Positions 16,949 to 26,169 of a stretch of 64,000 bases of DNA are shown here, piece after piece. Every line of letters begins with the position of its first letter. The stretch's first letter is position 1. The notes under the pieces are model-generated. The model was not told the origin of the DNA. It was given only the letters and a program-made list of their open reading frames with translations, and searched no databases. A program made the position numbers and the translations under genes. Origin of the DNA: Sphingomonadales bacterium (GTDB taxonomy: Bacteria; Pseudomonadota; Alphaproteobacteria; Sphingomonadales; Sphingomonadaceae); NCBI GenBank assembly GCA_016704425.1, contig JADJAC010000011.1, forward strand, positions 62,001 through 126,000, in the 5' to 3' direction.

Positions 16949-17365
16949 CTATTGCGGCGCAGCAACCTTGGCATTGGCGCCATCGCCTTCAGGCGCGGCA
17001 ATGATATCCCGGGTCACCGAGCCCTTGTCGACGACATTGGTCTGCGGGTCACCGGCATTGGCGCGGATGCCCACCTGCGCACGATTGGCCCCGGCCTGGG
17101 TGACAGCGGCCCCTTCAACAGCACTGCGCGGAGCCTGACCACCAAACATCGCCTGAAGCGCCTGAGTCGACGAATCGGCTTCCTGCGGGCGCGGGGCACC
17201 GGGGGCGGGGGGCACAAGCGCGAAATCGGGCGGAACGACCAGAGGGGCTGCACGCGAAACGGCGAATTCGTCCGGCCGGTTGCGGCCGAACACGCCGCTC
17301 GACGTCCCGCAGGCGGACAGCAGGGTCAACATGGCACCTGCAACAATCAATTTACGCATTTTCAT
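16949..17365 (-). CDS. DUF3035 family lipoprotein
   Basis: The 138-residue product has a type II signal peptide with lipobox LLSAC (cysteine near residue 19). It then shows RNRPDEFAVSRAAPLVVPPDF and PPAPGAPRPQE, the conserved DUF3035 segments, and a low-complexity alanine/glutamine-rich tail. Its function is unknown. Fittingly it is encoded right after lspA, the enzyme that would process its signal peptide, and it overlaps lspA by 14 bases if the first ATG (GAGGCGGAGA upstream) is used. An alternative start lies two codons later. Confidence 0.82.
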   Translation of the reverse strand: MKMRKLIVAGAMLTLLSACGTSSGVFGRNRPDEFAVSRAAPLVVPPDFALVPPAPGAPRPQEADSSTQALQAMFGGQAPRSAVEGAAVTQAGANRAQVGIRANAGDPQTNVVDKGSVTRDIIAAPEGDGANAKVAAPQ

Positions 17366-17870
17366 TCTCCGCCTCTGGTTTCCGGTCCCGCACCAACAGG
17401 GCGCGAGCCAGCAAGATCAATACACCTATCGTAATCGCCGCGTCGGCAACATTGAAGACCAAAAAGGGCCTGAAGTCGCCGAAATGCAGATCGGCATAGT
17501 CAACGACATGCCCGAACCGCACCCGGTCGAGCAAATTGCCGACCGCGCCGCCCAGAACCATCCCAAGTGCGAGCACGTCAATCCGGTTGGCTTCGCGCCA
17601 GAGCCACACAGCGACGAACAGGCTGATCGCCCCCGTCATCGCGACAAGCCCCCAGCGCATCGCATTGCTCTCTGCCGTCAACATGCCCAGCGACACGCCG
17701 TAATTGTGGACCAGCGTCAGGTTGAAGATGGGCAGCAATTCGATGGACTGGCCCTCTACAACCAGACCGATCGGGCCTGTGACCAGATATTTCATCACCT
17801 GATCGACGATGAAGACAGCAGCTGCCAGCATCAATCCGCGATTGCGGGCGGTTGTAACCATATCAACCAT
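17352..17870 (-). CDS. lspA: Lipoprotein signal peptidase (signal peptidase II)
   Basis: LspA cleaves prolipoprotein signal peptides in the inner membrane. The 172-residue protein has four membrane helices and the two catalytic aspartates in GNLLDRVRFGHVVDY and FNVADAAITIG. NYGVSLGML is the variant of the conserved N-x-GxxF motif. It overlaps the ileS stop by 8 bases, the common ileS-lspA arrangement. Confidence 0.95.
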   Translation of the reverse strand: MVDMVTTARNRGLMLAAAVFIVDQVMKYLVTGPIGLVVEGQSIELLPIFNLTLVHNYGVSLGMLTAESNAMRWGLVAMTGAISLFVAVWLWREANRIDVLALGMVLGGAVGNLLDRVRFGHVVDYADLHFGDFRPFLVFNVADAAITIGVLILLARALLVRDRKPEAENENA

Positions 17871-20691
17871 TCACCACCTCGTCGCACCGCGCGCAGAGAG
17901 CGCCATCGTCCGAAACTTCGGGCAAATGCCGCCAGCAACGGCCGCACTTATGATGCGCAGTCTTTGTCACCGACAAGGCATGCCCGGTCGAAACCGAACC
18001 CGTGATGAACAGCTCGGACAGGTCGATTCCGTCATGTGCGGCCGGAATGCTGACCTCTGCTTCAAGGCTAGAGCCAATGACCTTTTCCCGGCGCATGGGT
18101 TCGATCGCTTCGGTGACGTCCCCGCGCAAGTCTCTCAAGACCAGCCAGCGCGCAGCGAGAGCATCATTCTGCCATCCTGCATCGACCTCTGGCCAATCGG
18201 AGAAATGGACTGACCCTTCATCGGGGTAGCGGGTCTGCCAGACTTCTTCCGCGGTAAACACCAGCACGGGCGCGGCATAGCGGACCAATGCGTGGAACAG
18301 CGTGTCCAGCACCGTCCGATAGGCGCGGCGCTTGGGCGATGTCGGCGCGTCGCAATAAAGCGAATCCTTGCGGATATCGAAGAAGAAGGCCGAAAGGTCA
18401 TTGTTCGCGAAATCGCAGATCAGGCGGACATAGGTGTTGTAATCGAAATCCTCGACCGCTTGGCGGAGCTTTGTGTCCATATCTGCGAGCAGGTGAAGCA
18501 CATAGCGTTCAAGCTCGGGCATGTCGGCCGGAGCAATGCATTCGTCCTCGTCAAATCCTTCGAGCGCACCCAGCAGGTAACGGAAACTGTTCCGCAGCTT
18601 GCGATACTGGTCCGCGACGCCCGACAGGATTTCCTTCCCGATCCGGTGATCCTCGGTGAAATCGACCGAGAGTGCCCAGAGCCGGAGGATGTCCGCGCCA
18701 TAATCGCGCATCAGGTCCAAGGGATTGATCGTGTTGCCGAGCGACTTGGACATCTTCATGCCCTTGGCGTCCATCGTGAAACCGTGGGTCAGCACCGCCT
18801 TGTACGGCGCCCGACCACGCGTGCCGCAGCTTTCGAGCAGGCTCGACTGGAACCAGCCGCGATGCTGGTCGCTGCCTTCGAGATAGAGGTCGGCAGGCGA
18901 TTGCAGGTCCGGCCACTTGCCCGATTCGAGGACAAAGGCGTGCGTGCAGCCGCTATCGAACCAGACGTCGAGAATGTCGGTCACCCGCTCATAATCCTCG
19001 GCGCGATAGGCGTGGCCGAGCAGCGTCTGGGCGGCCTCATCGCTCCAGGCATCGACGCCCTGTTCGCGGACTGCCGCGACGATCCGGGAGTTCACCGCCT
19101 CATCGACCAGATACTGGCCCGACTTGCGATCGACAAACAGCGTGATCGGAACGCCCCAGGCGCGTTGGCGGGACAGCACCCAGTCCGGGCGTCCTTCCAC
19201 CATCGATCCGATGCGGTTGCGGCCCTTTTCCGGCACGAAGCGCGTATCGGCAATGGCGCGCATCGCAGTCTGACGCAGTGTCTCGCCATCGCCTTGTCGC
19301 GCCCTGATCTGAGCCTCATCGACGCAGCGGGCGATGTCGCGGTCGATCACCTTGTCCATCGGCACGAACCATTGCGGGGTGCAGCGGAAGATCACCTTCG
19401 CCTTGGACCGCCAGGAATGTGGGTAGGAGTGCTTATAGTCGGCGCTGGCCGCAAGGAGGCCGCCGACTTCACGCAAGTCGGAACAGATCGGGCCGTCGGG
19501 CGCGTTGAACTTCGGGTTGATGACCGAACCTTGCCCGCCGAGCCACGCCCAGTCTGCCCGATACTTGCCATCGCCTTCGACCGCGAAGACCGGATCGATT
19601 CCGTGCGCCTTGCACAGGTCGAAATCGTCCTCGCCATGATCTGGGGCCATGTGGACAAGCCCGGTGCCGCTGTCCGTCGTGACAAAATCGCCGGGCAGGA
19701 ACGGGCGGAGCTTGGCGAAAAAGCCGCCGAGATGATGCATCGGGTGCCGGGCTATGGTTCCGGCGAGGTCGGAGCCTTTGATGACTTGCATCGGAACAAC
19801 CTTGAATCCGATGCGAGAAGCAAACTGCTCAACCAGTCCGCTGGCGATTACAACCACACCTTGTGGTGTCGGTCGGTCATGATCACCCATGCGGTCACCA
19901 AACCTGCAGGCCGCATATTCAACTTCAGGACCATACGCGAGCGCTTGGTTGACTGGGATCGTCCAAGGAGTGGTTGTCCAAATAACAGCGCGTGCGCCAC
20001 GCACGGCCTGGCAAGGAGACTCCACAATCTCGAACGCCACATCGATCTGGGTCGAGGTGATATCCTCATACTCGACTTCCGCTTCGGCCAGCGCGGTCTT
20101 TTCAACGGGCGACCACATCACCGGCTTTGCGCCGCGATAAAGTTGCCCCGACTCTGCAAACTTCATCAATTCGGCAACGATGGTCGCCTCGGCTTCGAAA
20201 TCCATGGTCAGATAGGGATGATCCCAATCGCCATTGATGCCGAGCCGCTTTAGTTGTTCGCGCTGCGTATTGACCCAGTGTTGTGCATAGGCGCGGCATT
20301 CGGCGCGGAATTCGTTCGGCGGGACCTCGTCCTTATTGAGCTTCTTCTTGCGATATTCTTCCTCGACCTTCCACTCAATGGGCAGGCCGTGGCAGTCCCA
20401 GCCGGGCACGTAGGGCGCATCCTTGCCGAGCAGGGTCTGCGTCCGGCACACCATGTCCTTGAGGATATGGTTCAGCGCATGGCCGATATGCATGTCGCCA
20501 TTGGCATAGGGCGGGCCATCATGAAGGATGAACTTTTCGCGGCCCCGTCGGTGTTCGCGCAGCCGATCATAAAGGCCGATTTCCTGCCAGCGCGCCAAAA
20601 TGCCCGGCTCCTTCTGGGGGAGGCCGGCTTTCATCGGGAAATCGGTCTTCGGCAGGAAAACCGTGTCTCTGTAATCGGGCGCGTCAGTCAT
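17863..20691 (-). CDS. ileS: Isoleucyl-tRNA synthetase
   Basis: Class I synthetase of 942 residues. The HIGH-type motif is PPYANGDMHIGHALNH near residue 60 and the KMSKS motif is KGMKMSKSLGNTI near 605. An editing domain (CP1) lies between them (GTGLVHMAPDHGEDDF), and a C-terminal zinc site shows CGRCWRHLPEV and CARCDEVV. This is the eubacterial short form with a zinc finger. The start MTDAPDYRDT was chosen by similarity; 13 codons upstream are not family-like. Confidence 0.97.
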   Translation of the reverse strand: MTDAPDYRDTVFLPKTDFPMKAGLPQKEPGILARWQEIGLYDRLREHRRGREKFILHDGPPYANGDMHIGHALNHILKDMVCRTQTLLGKDAPYVPGWDCHGLPIEWKVEEEYRKKKLNKDEVPPNEFRAECRAYAQHWVNTQREQLKRLGINGDWDHPYLTMDFEAEATIVAELMKFAESGQLYRGAKPVMWSPVEKTALAEAEVEYEDITSTQIDVAFEIVESPCQAVRGARAVIWTTTPWTIPVNQALAYGPEVEYAACRFGDRMGDHDRPTPQGVVVIASGLVEQFASRIGFKVVPMQVIKGSDLAGTIARHPMHHLGGFFAKLRPFLPGDFVTTDSGTGLVHMAPDHGEDDFDLCKAHGIDPVFAVEGDGKYRADWAWLGGQGSVINPKFNAPDGPICSDLREVGGLLAASADYKHSYPHSWRSKAKVIFRCTPQWFVPMDKVIDRDIARCVDEAQIRARQGDGETLRQTAMRAIADTRFVPEKGRNRIGSMVEGRPDWVLSRQRAWGVPITLFVDRKSGQYLVDEAVNSRIVAAVREQGVDAWSDEAAQTLLGHAYRAEDYERVTDILDVWFDSGCTHAFVLESGKWPDLQSPADLYLEGSDQHRGWFQSSLLESCGTRGRAPYKAVLTHGFTMDAKGMKMSKSLGNTINPLDLMRDYGADILRLWALSVDFTEDHRIGKEILSGVADQYRKLRNSFRYLLGALEGFDEDECIAPADMPELERYVLHLLADMDTKLRQAVEDFDYNTYVRLICDFANNDLSAFFFDIRKDSLYCDAPTSPKRRAYRTVLDTLFHALVRYAAPVLVFTAEEVWQTRYPDEGSVHFSDWPEVDAGWQNDALAARWLVLRDLRGDVTEAIEPMRREKVIGSSLEAEVSIPAAHDGIDLSELFITGSVSTGHALSVTKTAHHKCGRCWRHLPEVSDDGALCARCDEVVNG

Positions 20692-20731
20692 AACGCCGCG
20701 GGCCTTAGGCGAGGCCGCGCGTCGCCGCAAG

Positions 20732-21517
20732 TTATCGCCGGATCGATGGCCCGATCAACGCTGCATTCTCGAGCCAGAGCATGCCCGCAAAATCGCGCGG
20801 CACGTCCGGAATCTGCTCAAGCCGGGTCAGGCCGGGAATGCTGTCTGTCGGCGATCCCGGGCCAGTCAGGATCACGCGCGTGTTTGCGGCGGCCATTCTC
20901 GCGAGGAATCGCTTCGGCCAGCCCGCGACTTTCCACTTCTCGTCGAGCGGCACCAGGATCGTCCCGCGCTTGCAGGTCTCTGGCGTCAGGCCGAACCAGC
21001 CGAGTTTGACATAGTCGTTGAAGCAGGTACGAGCGCCCCGGATGGTCCAGGCCCAGGCGTCCGGCGCCTTGGCCCGAATGGCCGCGACGGCCTGCGCATC
21101 GCCGACAAAGCCATAGCGTTCGTCCATCGGCCGCTTCAGCGTCTCGAAAATGGCCATTACCTTTGCGGCATCCTCGACCTTCAGGATGAAATGATAACGG
21201 GGAAATTGATCGAGCGCAGTTTTTGCCGAAAGGCAGGGGCCGGATGCATCGGCATCCAGCATGACACCGCTACCCGCGTCGATCAGCGCCCGGCGAACGC
21301 CTTCCAGCGTTGCGCAGCGCGCCTTGTCTTCGCTGTGCGCGGCGACAAGCTGCAGTCCGCCCTTCGGGCTCGGGGCGATCCATGAAGCGTTGAGGAATGA
21401 AAGCCCCAGCAAGCCCAGTGCGATGGCCCATTTGGCCAGATTGGCAATTCGCAATGCCCGTTCCCTCGCCAAGGCCTGTCGGTCAAAGTTTTGCGAGCAC
21501 GGCGCGCGCCTGATCAC
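20732..21517 (-). CDS. Membrane-anchored protein of unknown function, possibly a degenerate GDPD-like barrel
   Basis: The 261-residue frame has a basic N-terminus, one membrane anchor (about 27-46) and a soluble part. Segments such as FILKVEDAAKVMAIFETL, AIRAKAPDAWAW and DVPRDFAGMLWLENAALIGP faintly resemble glycerophosphodiesterase-like proteins. The catalytic glutamates and histidines of that family (HRG, ExD, HD) are not seen, so no enzymatic role is proposed. It lies between ribF and ileS in one operon. The first ATG gives a 35-base overlap with ribF; TTG starts at 21472 or 21454 (the latter after AGGGAACGG) are alternatives. Confidence 0.55.
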   Translation of the reverse strand: MIRRAPCSQNFDRQALARERALRIANLAKWAIALGLLGLSFLNASWIAPSPKGGLQLVAAHSEDKARCATLEGVRRALIDAGSGVMLDADASGPCLSAKTALDQFPRYHFILKVEDAAKVMAIFETLKRPMDERYGFVGDAQAVAAIRAKAPDAWAWTIRGARTCFNDYVKLGWFGLTPETCKRGTILVPLDEKWKVAGWPKRFLARMAAANTRVILTGPGSPTDSIPGLTRLEQIPDVPRDFAGMLWLENAALIGPSIRR

Positions 21518-22403
21518 AGTCCAGCCCGATCTGGCGGGTCAGTGCCTCAAGGTTTTCGAGTTTCGCTTCGTCGCGCAAAAAGGCATGGAATGCGATTTCG
21601 ATGGTCTGCCCATAAAGGTCCCCCGAAAAATCGAAGAAGTGCGGTTCAAGCAATTCCTTGGGTGGATCGAAATTCGGGCGGATGCCGATGTTGGCGGCCC
21701 CGTCGAGGATGCGCCCGTCGGCCAGTCGCCCGCGCACAGCATAAATGCCGTAACGCGGACGCAGATACGTGCCCATATCGACATTGGCTGTGGGATAGCC
21801 AAGCTCGCGGCCATTCTTGTCGCCGTGCTGGACAATGCCCTCAACCGCAAAAGGCCGCGTCAGCAACTGCGTTGCCGTGGCGCAATCTCCGGCCTGCAGA
21901 GCTTCGCGGATTCGGCTGGATGAAATCACATCGACGCTGTCTGAAACAGGTGCAACCGCCTCAGCGATAAAGCCATACTTGCGGCCAAGCTCTCCAAGGA
22001 CACTGACATTGCCGCCGCGTCCCTTCCCGAAGGTGAAATCCTCACCGGTCACCACGCCGCCCACGCCAGCAAGCCTTTGGGAGACGAACTCTTCGGCCGT
22101 CAAACGCGCGAGCGCGGCATTGAACGGGAAAACGATCATCGCATCGGCGCCTGCTTCTGCAAAAAGCCTTTGGCGCTGATTGAGGCTGGTCAGACGAAAG
22201 GGCTCGGCCTCGGGGCGAAAAAAGCGCACCGGGTGGGGATCGAATGTCGCGACAAGGGCAGGGCGACCCGCCGCGCGTGCGCGCTCGATCGCGCGCCCGA
22301 CGACCGCCTGATGGCCCTTGTGAAACCCGTCAAAATTTCCCAGCGCGACGATCCCCCCGCGCATGCGGTCCGGCACCCCCGAGCTGCCATCGAGCCGCTC
22401 CAT
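21483..22403 (-). CDS. ribF: Bifunctional riboflavin kinase/FAD synthetase
   Basis: RibF phosphorylates riboflavin to FMN and adenylates FMN to FAD. The 306-residue protein has an N-terminal nucleotidyltransferase domain (ALGNFDGFHKGHQAVV, DPHPVRFFRP, SSSRIREAL) and a C-terminal kinase domain from about 180 (GRELGYPTANVDM, YGIYAVRG, HFFDFSGDLYGQ). It heads the minus-strand group ribF / unknown / ileS / lspA / DUF3035, an order typical of the ribF-ileS-lspA cluster. Confidence 0.95.
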   Translation of the reverse strand: MERLDGSSGVPDRMRGGIVALGNFDGFHKGHQAVVGRAIERARAAGRPALVATFDPHPVRFFRPEAEPFRLTSLNQRQRLFAEAGADAMIVFPFNAALARLTAEEFVSQRLAGVGGVVTGEDFTFGKGRGGNVSVLGELGRKYGFIAEAVAPVSDSVDVISSSRIREALQAGDCATATQLLTRPFAVEGIVQHGDKNGRELGYPTANVDMGTYLRPRYGIYAVRGRLADGRILDGAANIGIRPNFDPPKELLEPHFFDFSGDLYGQTIEIAFHAFLRDEAKLENLEALTRQIGLDCDQARAVLAKL

Positions 22404-22423
22404 GCCCCCGCTATAGGAAGCGC

Positions 22424-23590
22424 CTAGCGCGGCGGCAACACCTGCCCGAGCACGCGCAGCACATTGCCACCCATGACCTTGGCAATATCTGTATCGGAAA
22501 AGCCGCGATCCATCAGTGCCTGTGTCACAAGCGCCAGCTTCGATGTGTCGAAGCCGGTGGTTGTCGCTCCGTCAAAATCCGAACCCAGGCCGACATAGTC
22601 AATGCCGACCAGATCGCGGACATGGGCAATGGCTCGCGCAACTTTGGCTGGTTCCGTGCCGCAGACCGCTGCATCCCAGTAGCCGATGCCAATCACGCCG
22701 CCCGTTTTCGCGACGCCGCGGATTTCATCATCGGTCAGGTTGCGATTGACTTTGCATGTTGCCTGCACGCCGCCGTGCGAAGACACCACCGGTCGCGTTG
22801 CCATCGCCAGAACGTCCGCGACGGTTTTGTGGCTGGAATGGGCAATATCGACAATGATGTGCCGCCGTTCAAGTTCGGTGACGACCTGTCGGCCAAGTGG
22901 CGTCAGTCCGCCCTTCTTGATCCCGTGCATGGACCCGGCAACTTCATTGTCAAAGAAATGCGTGAGCCCGGCCATGCGCATGCCCGCGGCCTGCAGCCTG
23001 TCAAGATTGGCCAGCTTGCCTTCGAGGTTCTGCAAGCCTTCGACGGAGAAGACCGCGCCCGTGACCTGCTGACCGTGAGCCCGATCCGCAAGCAGCTTCG
23101 CAAGGTCTGCAGATGTCTGGATGAACCGCAGCCGCCCGCCCGAATTGTCAGCGGCGCGCTGCAGTTTGCTCGCATGGTAGAGCGACCGTTCGAGAATCGA
23201 TGACCAGGTCCTTGGCGGCTGCAGCTGGGCGATGGTCAGCAACGTGATATTGTCGCTGTCACTGCCGTTGGCATCGTAATTCTGGCCCTTTGGCGTTTTC
23301 GAGACCGAAGAAAAGACCTGCAGCGCCACGTGGCCGTCTTCAAGGCGCGGCAAGTCCACATGACCGCGCGACGCCAGGTCAAGCACATCCCGCTTCCACA
23401 TCAACGTATCCGAATGCATGTCCGCAATGGCGAGTGTCTTGTGGAGCGCCAGTGCGCGTGGGCCCGCCTTGGCCGCGACTGGCAGGACCTTGTTCATGTT
23501 GCGCTCGACAATGCCGGGGGCGAAGAGCAAAAATCCGGCCAGGGCGACCGCGAGCAGGATCAGGATCCACTTCAGGATACGCTGCATCAT
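22424..23590 (-). CDS. Membrane-anchored dipeptidase (M19, renal dipeptidase family)
   Basis: The 388-residue protein has an N-terminal membrane anchor or uncleaved signal (about 5-25) and then the zinc-dependent M19 barrel. IADMHSDTLMW (HxD metal ligands), VFSVEGLQNLEG (bridging glutamate), GLTHFFDNEVAGS, IIVDIAHSSHKT and VVSSHGGVQ (histidine ligands), and GLGSDFDGATTTGFDT are all present. Substrates may be dipeptides or D-amino-acid-containing compounds and cannot be inferred further. It overlaps folA by ATGA. Confidence 0.9.
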   Translation of the reverse strand: MMQRILKWILILLAVALAGFLLFAPGIVERNMNKVLPVAAKAGPRALALHKTLAIADMHSDTLMWKRDVLDLASRGHVDLPRLEDGHVALQVFSSVSKTPKGQNYDANGSDSDNITLLTIAQLQPPRTWSSILERSLYHASKLQRAADNSGGRLRFIQTSADLAKLLADRAHGQQVTGAVFSVEGLQNLEGKLANLDRLQAAGMRMAGLTHFFDNEVAGSMHGIKKGGLTPLGRQVVTELERRHIIVDIAHSSHKTVADVLAMATRPVVSSHGGVQATCKVNRNLTDDEIRGVAKTGGVIGIGYWDAAVCGTEPAKVARAIAHVRDLVGIDYVGLGSDFDGATTTGFDTSKLALVTQALMDRGFSDTDIAKVMGGNVLRVLGQVLPPR

Positions 23591-24075
23591 CCCCTCCGCT
23601 TCAACGTCACGAAATCATGCGCAGGCGCGCCATTCTCGACCGGCTGGCTGATGCGCGCCGTTTCCGCCCATTCACCTCCAAAGGGCTCGAGCACCGTGTC
23701 GCCCGAAGGGGAAAGGTGAACTTCGGTCAGTTCGATTCTGTCGGCGCGCGGCAAAAAAAGCCGGTAGATTTCAGCGCCACCCACGACCGAAACATGCGGC
23801 GCATTGGCAAGCGCAAGGGCGCTCTCGACAGTGTGGACCACTTCGGCGCCGTCCTCTGCCCAGCTCTGGTCCCGCGTGAGGACAATATGGCGACGGCCCG
23901 AAAGCAGGCCGGGCAGGCTTTCGAATGTCTTGCGGCCCATGATCATCGGTGCGCCGGTTGTCAGCTGCTTGAAGCGCCGAAGGTCAGCAGGCAGATGCCA
24001 GGGGAGGTTCCCATCCATGCCAATCACGCCATTATCTGCCCGCGCGACGATCAGGACAATCTCTGGTCGGTTCAC
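23587..24075 (-). CDS. folA: Dihydrofolate reductase
   Basis: The 162-residue enzyme reduces dihydrofolate to tetrahydrofolate with NADPH. It shows ARADNGVIGMDGNLPWHLPAD at the N-terminus with the active-site acidic residue in LPADLRRFK, APMIMGRKTFESLP near residue 42 and SVVGGAEIYRLF near 95. The thyA-folA order, with an ATGA overlap, couples the reductase to the reaction that makes dihydrofolate. Confidence 0.96.
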   Translation of the reverse strand: MNRPEIVLIVARADNGVIGMDGNLPWHLPADLRRFKQLTTGAPMIMGRKTFESLPGLLSGRRHIVLTRDQSWAEDGAEVVHTVESALALANAPHVSVVGGAEIYRLFLPRADRIELTEVHLSPSGDTVLEPFGGEWAETARISQPVENGAPAHDFVTLKRRG

Positions 24076-24866
24076 ACAGCTACCGGGGCTGGAATATGGG
24101 GTTGGGCAACATAATCCTCGATCACAAAATCCTCATACTCATAGGCATCGATTGCAGGTGCATGCCGCTTGATGGTGAGACGCGGCAGCGGCCCCGGTCT
24201 TCTCGAAAGCTGCAGCCGCGCCTGATCGAGATGGTTCGAATAAAGATGGCAATCGCCACCCGTCCAGACGAAATCGCCCGGCTCAAGTCCACACTGGTCA
24301 GCAAGCATATGCGTGAGGAGCGCATAGGAGGCGATGTTGAAGGGTACCCCGAGGAAAACATCGCATGACCGTTGATAAAGCTGCAGGCTCAGCCGACCAT
24401 TGGCGACGTGCGTCTGGAACAGGCAATGACACGGGGCGAGCGCCATCTGTCCGATTTCGGCCGGATTCCAGGCCGTGACGATCTGTCGGCGAGAGGCAGG
24501 GTTCGCATTGATCTGATCGACCAGCTGCGCGATCTGATCGACGGTCACGCCGCCAGCACCTTCCCAGTGTCGCCATTGCTTGCCGTAAACCGGGCCGAGA
24601 TCACCCGCTTCGTCTGCCCATTCGTCCCAGATGCTGACCTTGCGGTCCTGAAGCCAGCGGACATTGGTATCGCCGCGCAGGAACCAGAGCAGTTCTATGA
24701 TGATGGAGCGAAGGTGCAGCTTCTTGGTCGTGAGAAGCGGAAACCCCTTCGAAAGATCGAAGCGCATCTGGTGCCCGAAGACCGACAGGGTGCCAACGCC
24801 TGTGCGATCCTGCTGTGCGACCCCCTCATCGAGGATGCGTTGCATGAGATCGAGATAGGCGCGCAT
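24072..24866 (-). CDS. thyA: Thymidylate synthase
   Basis: ThyA methylates dUMP using methylene-tetrahydrofolate. The 264-residue protein, the usual ThyA length, has RTGVGTLSVFGHQMRFDL, LLTTKKLH, the catalytic cysteine in LAPCHCLFQ near residue 146, RSCDVFLGVPFNIASYA and DCHLYSNHLDQ. It heads the thyA-folA-dipeptidase operon, 33 bases after metK. Confidence 0.97.
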   Translation of the reverse strand: MRAYLDLMQRILDEGVAQQDRTGVGTLSVFGHQMRFDLSKGFPLLTTKKLHLRSIIIELLWFLRGDTNVRWLQDRKVSIWDEWADEAGDLGPVYGKQWRHWEGAGGVTVDQIAQLVDQINANPASRRQIVTAWNPAEIGQMALAPCHCLFQTHVANGRLSLQLYQRSCDVFLGVPFNIASYALLTHMLADQCGLEPGDFVWTGGDCHLYSNHLDQARLQLSRRPGPLPRLTIKRHAPAIDAYEYEDFVIEDYVAQPHIPAPVAV

Positions 24867-24899
24867 TGCAATCTCCTTATGCGCGCCTTTCCGGTTTGG

Positions 24900-26120
24900 C
24901 TAGAGTGCTGCTTTCAGCGCATCCACAAGGTCCGTCTTCTCCCACGGGAAAAAGTCGCCTTCGGCTTTGCGGCCGAAATGGCCATAGGCAGCAGTCTTGC
25001 GATAGATCGGCTTGTTGAGCTGAAGATGGGTCCGGATTCCGCGCGGTGTCAGCCCACCCAGCGCATCGATGCTCTTGATTGCCTCTTCGAGCTTGTCGTC
25101 CCCAACCGTGCCTGTGCCGTGGGTGTCGACATAGAGTGACAGCGGCTTTGAAACCCCGATCGCATAGGCAAGCTGGATCGTGCAGCGTGTGGCGAGGCCC
25201 GCCGCGACGATGTTCTTGGCAAGGTAGCGCGTGATATAGGCTGCCGAACGGTCGACCTTGGTTGGATCCTTGCCAGAGAATGCGCCACCGCCGTGCGGAG
25301 CCGCCCCGCCATAGGTATCCACGATGATCTTGCGACCAGTCAGCCCGGCATCGCCATCCGGCCCGCCGATTTCGAAGCTACCCGTCGGGTTGATGTGATA
25401 TTCGGTTTCGGTCAGCAGGTGGGCAGGGAGGATGTCTGCCACGACCTTTTTCACATAGGCATGGAGCGCGGCTTCTTTCGCGCCTTCGTCATAGCCCTTG
25501 GCATGCTGGGTCGAAACGACGATGGCCGTTGCGGCCACCGGAATGCTGCCTTCATAGCGCAACGTGACCTGGCTCTTGGCATCCGGCTCGAGGAAGGGCG
25601 CTGCGCCTGAACGGCGATCCGCTGCCATCCGCTCAAGGATCTTGTGGCTGTAGTATAGCGTTGCCGGCATCAGGTCGGGCGTCTCGTCCGTTGCATAACC
25701 GAACATGATACCCTGATCCCCGGCGCCTTCATCCTTGTTGCCGGACGCATCCACGCCCTGCGCGATATGCGCTGACTGGCCGTGAAGCTGATTGTAGAAT
25801 CTCAGCGTCTCCCAGTGGAACCCGTCCTGCGCATAGCCAATGTCCTTGACCGTCTGGCGGACGACCTGTTCGATCTCTTCCTTGGCACCGGGAGCCCAGC
25901 CGTCATTCTCGGGCCATTTTTCTTTCTCATAAACGCCCTTGCAGCGGATTTCCCCAGCCAGCACAACAAGCTGTGTCGTCGTCAATGTTTCGCACGCCAC
26001 ACGCGCTTCGGGATCCTTCGACAGGAACAGATCGACAATCGCGTCCGAAATCTGGTCTGACACCTTGTCGGGATGACCCTCGGAGACGCTTTCCGAGGTG
26101 AAGAGATAATTGGCACGCAT
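24900..26120 (-). CDS. metK: S-adenosylmethionine synthetase
   Basis: MetK makes SAM from methionine and ATP. The 406-residue protein shows SVSEGHPDKVSDQISDA, GAGDQGIMFGYATDE and the P-loop-like GGGAFSGKDPTKVDRSAAY. A 20-base inverted repeat lies 16 bases before the start codon in the 49-base gap after lnt, suggesting its own regulation. It is longer than the E. coli enzyme by about 20 residues, within the alphaproteobacterial range. Confidence 0.97.
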   Translation of the reverse strand: MRANYLFTSESVSEGHPDKVSDQISDAIVDLFLSKDPEARVACETLTTTQLVVLAGEIRCKGVYEKEKWPENDGWAPGAKEEIEQVVRQTVKDIGYAQDGFHWETLRFYNQLHGQSAHIAQGVDASGNKDEGAGDQGIMFGYATDETPDLMPATLYYSHKILERMAADRRSGAAPFLEPDAKSQVTLRYEGSIPVAATAIVVSTQHAKGYDEGAKEAALHAYVKKVVADILPAHLLTETEYHINPTGSFEIGGPDGDAGLTGRKIIVDTYGGAAPHGGGAFSGKDPTKVDRSAAYITRYLAKNIVAAGLATRCTIQLAYAIGVSKPLSLYVDTHGTGTVGDDKLEEAIKSIDALGGLTPRGIRTHLQLNKPIYRKTAAYGHFGRKAEGDFFPWEKTDLVDALKAAL

Positions 26121-26136
26121 ACGGTGATCCTGCTTG

Positions 26137-26156
26137 ATATAAGGAATGCTTTATAT
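26137..26156. promoter_or_regulatory. Inverted repeat upstream of metK, candidate operator
   Basis: ATATAAGG-AATG-CTTTATAT has 8-bp arms with one mismatch around a 4-base spacer and stands out by its A/T content. It lies between the lnt stop and the metK start. The form fits a dimeric winged-helix repressor such as the ArsR-type methionine-cycle regulators (SahR-like) described in proteobacteria; that assignment is inference. An RNA hairpin is possible but the gap is too short for a known SAM riboswitch. Confidence 0.5.
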
Positions 26157-26169
26157 GTGGCTTGCGCCC

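Noticed and set aside
18292..20253. 653-codon plus-strand open frame
   Set aside because: It is a shadow of ileS in GC-rich sequence.
26121..26169. SAM-responsive riboswitch before metK
   Set aside because: The gap is only 49 bases and holds one DNA-type inverted repeat; I see no SAM-II, SAM/SAH or SAM-V pattern.
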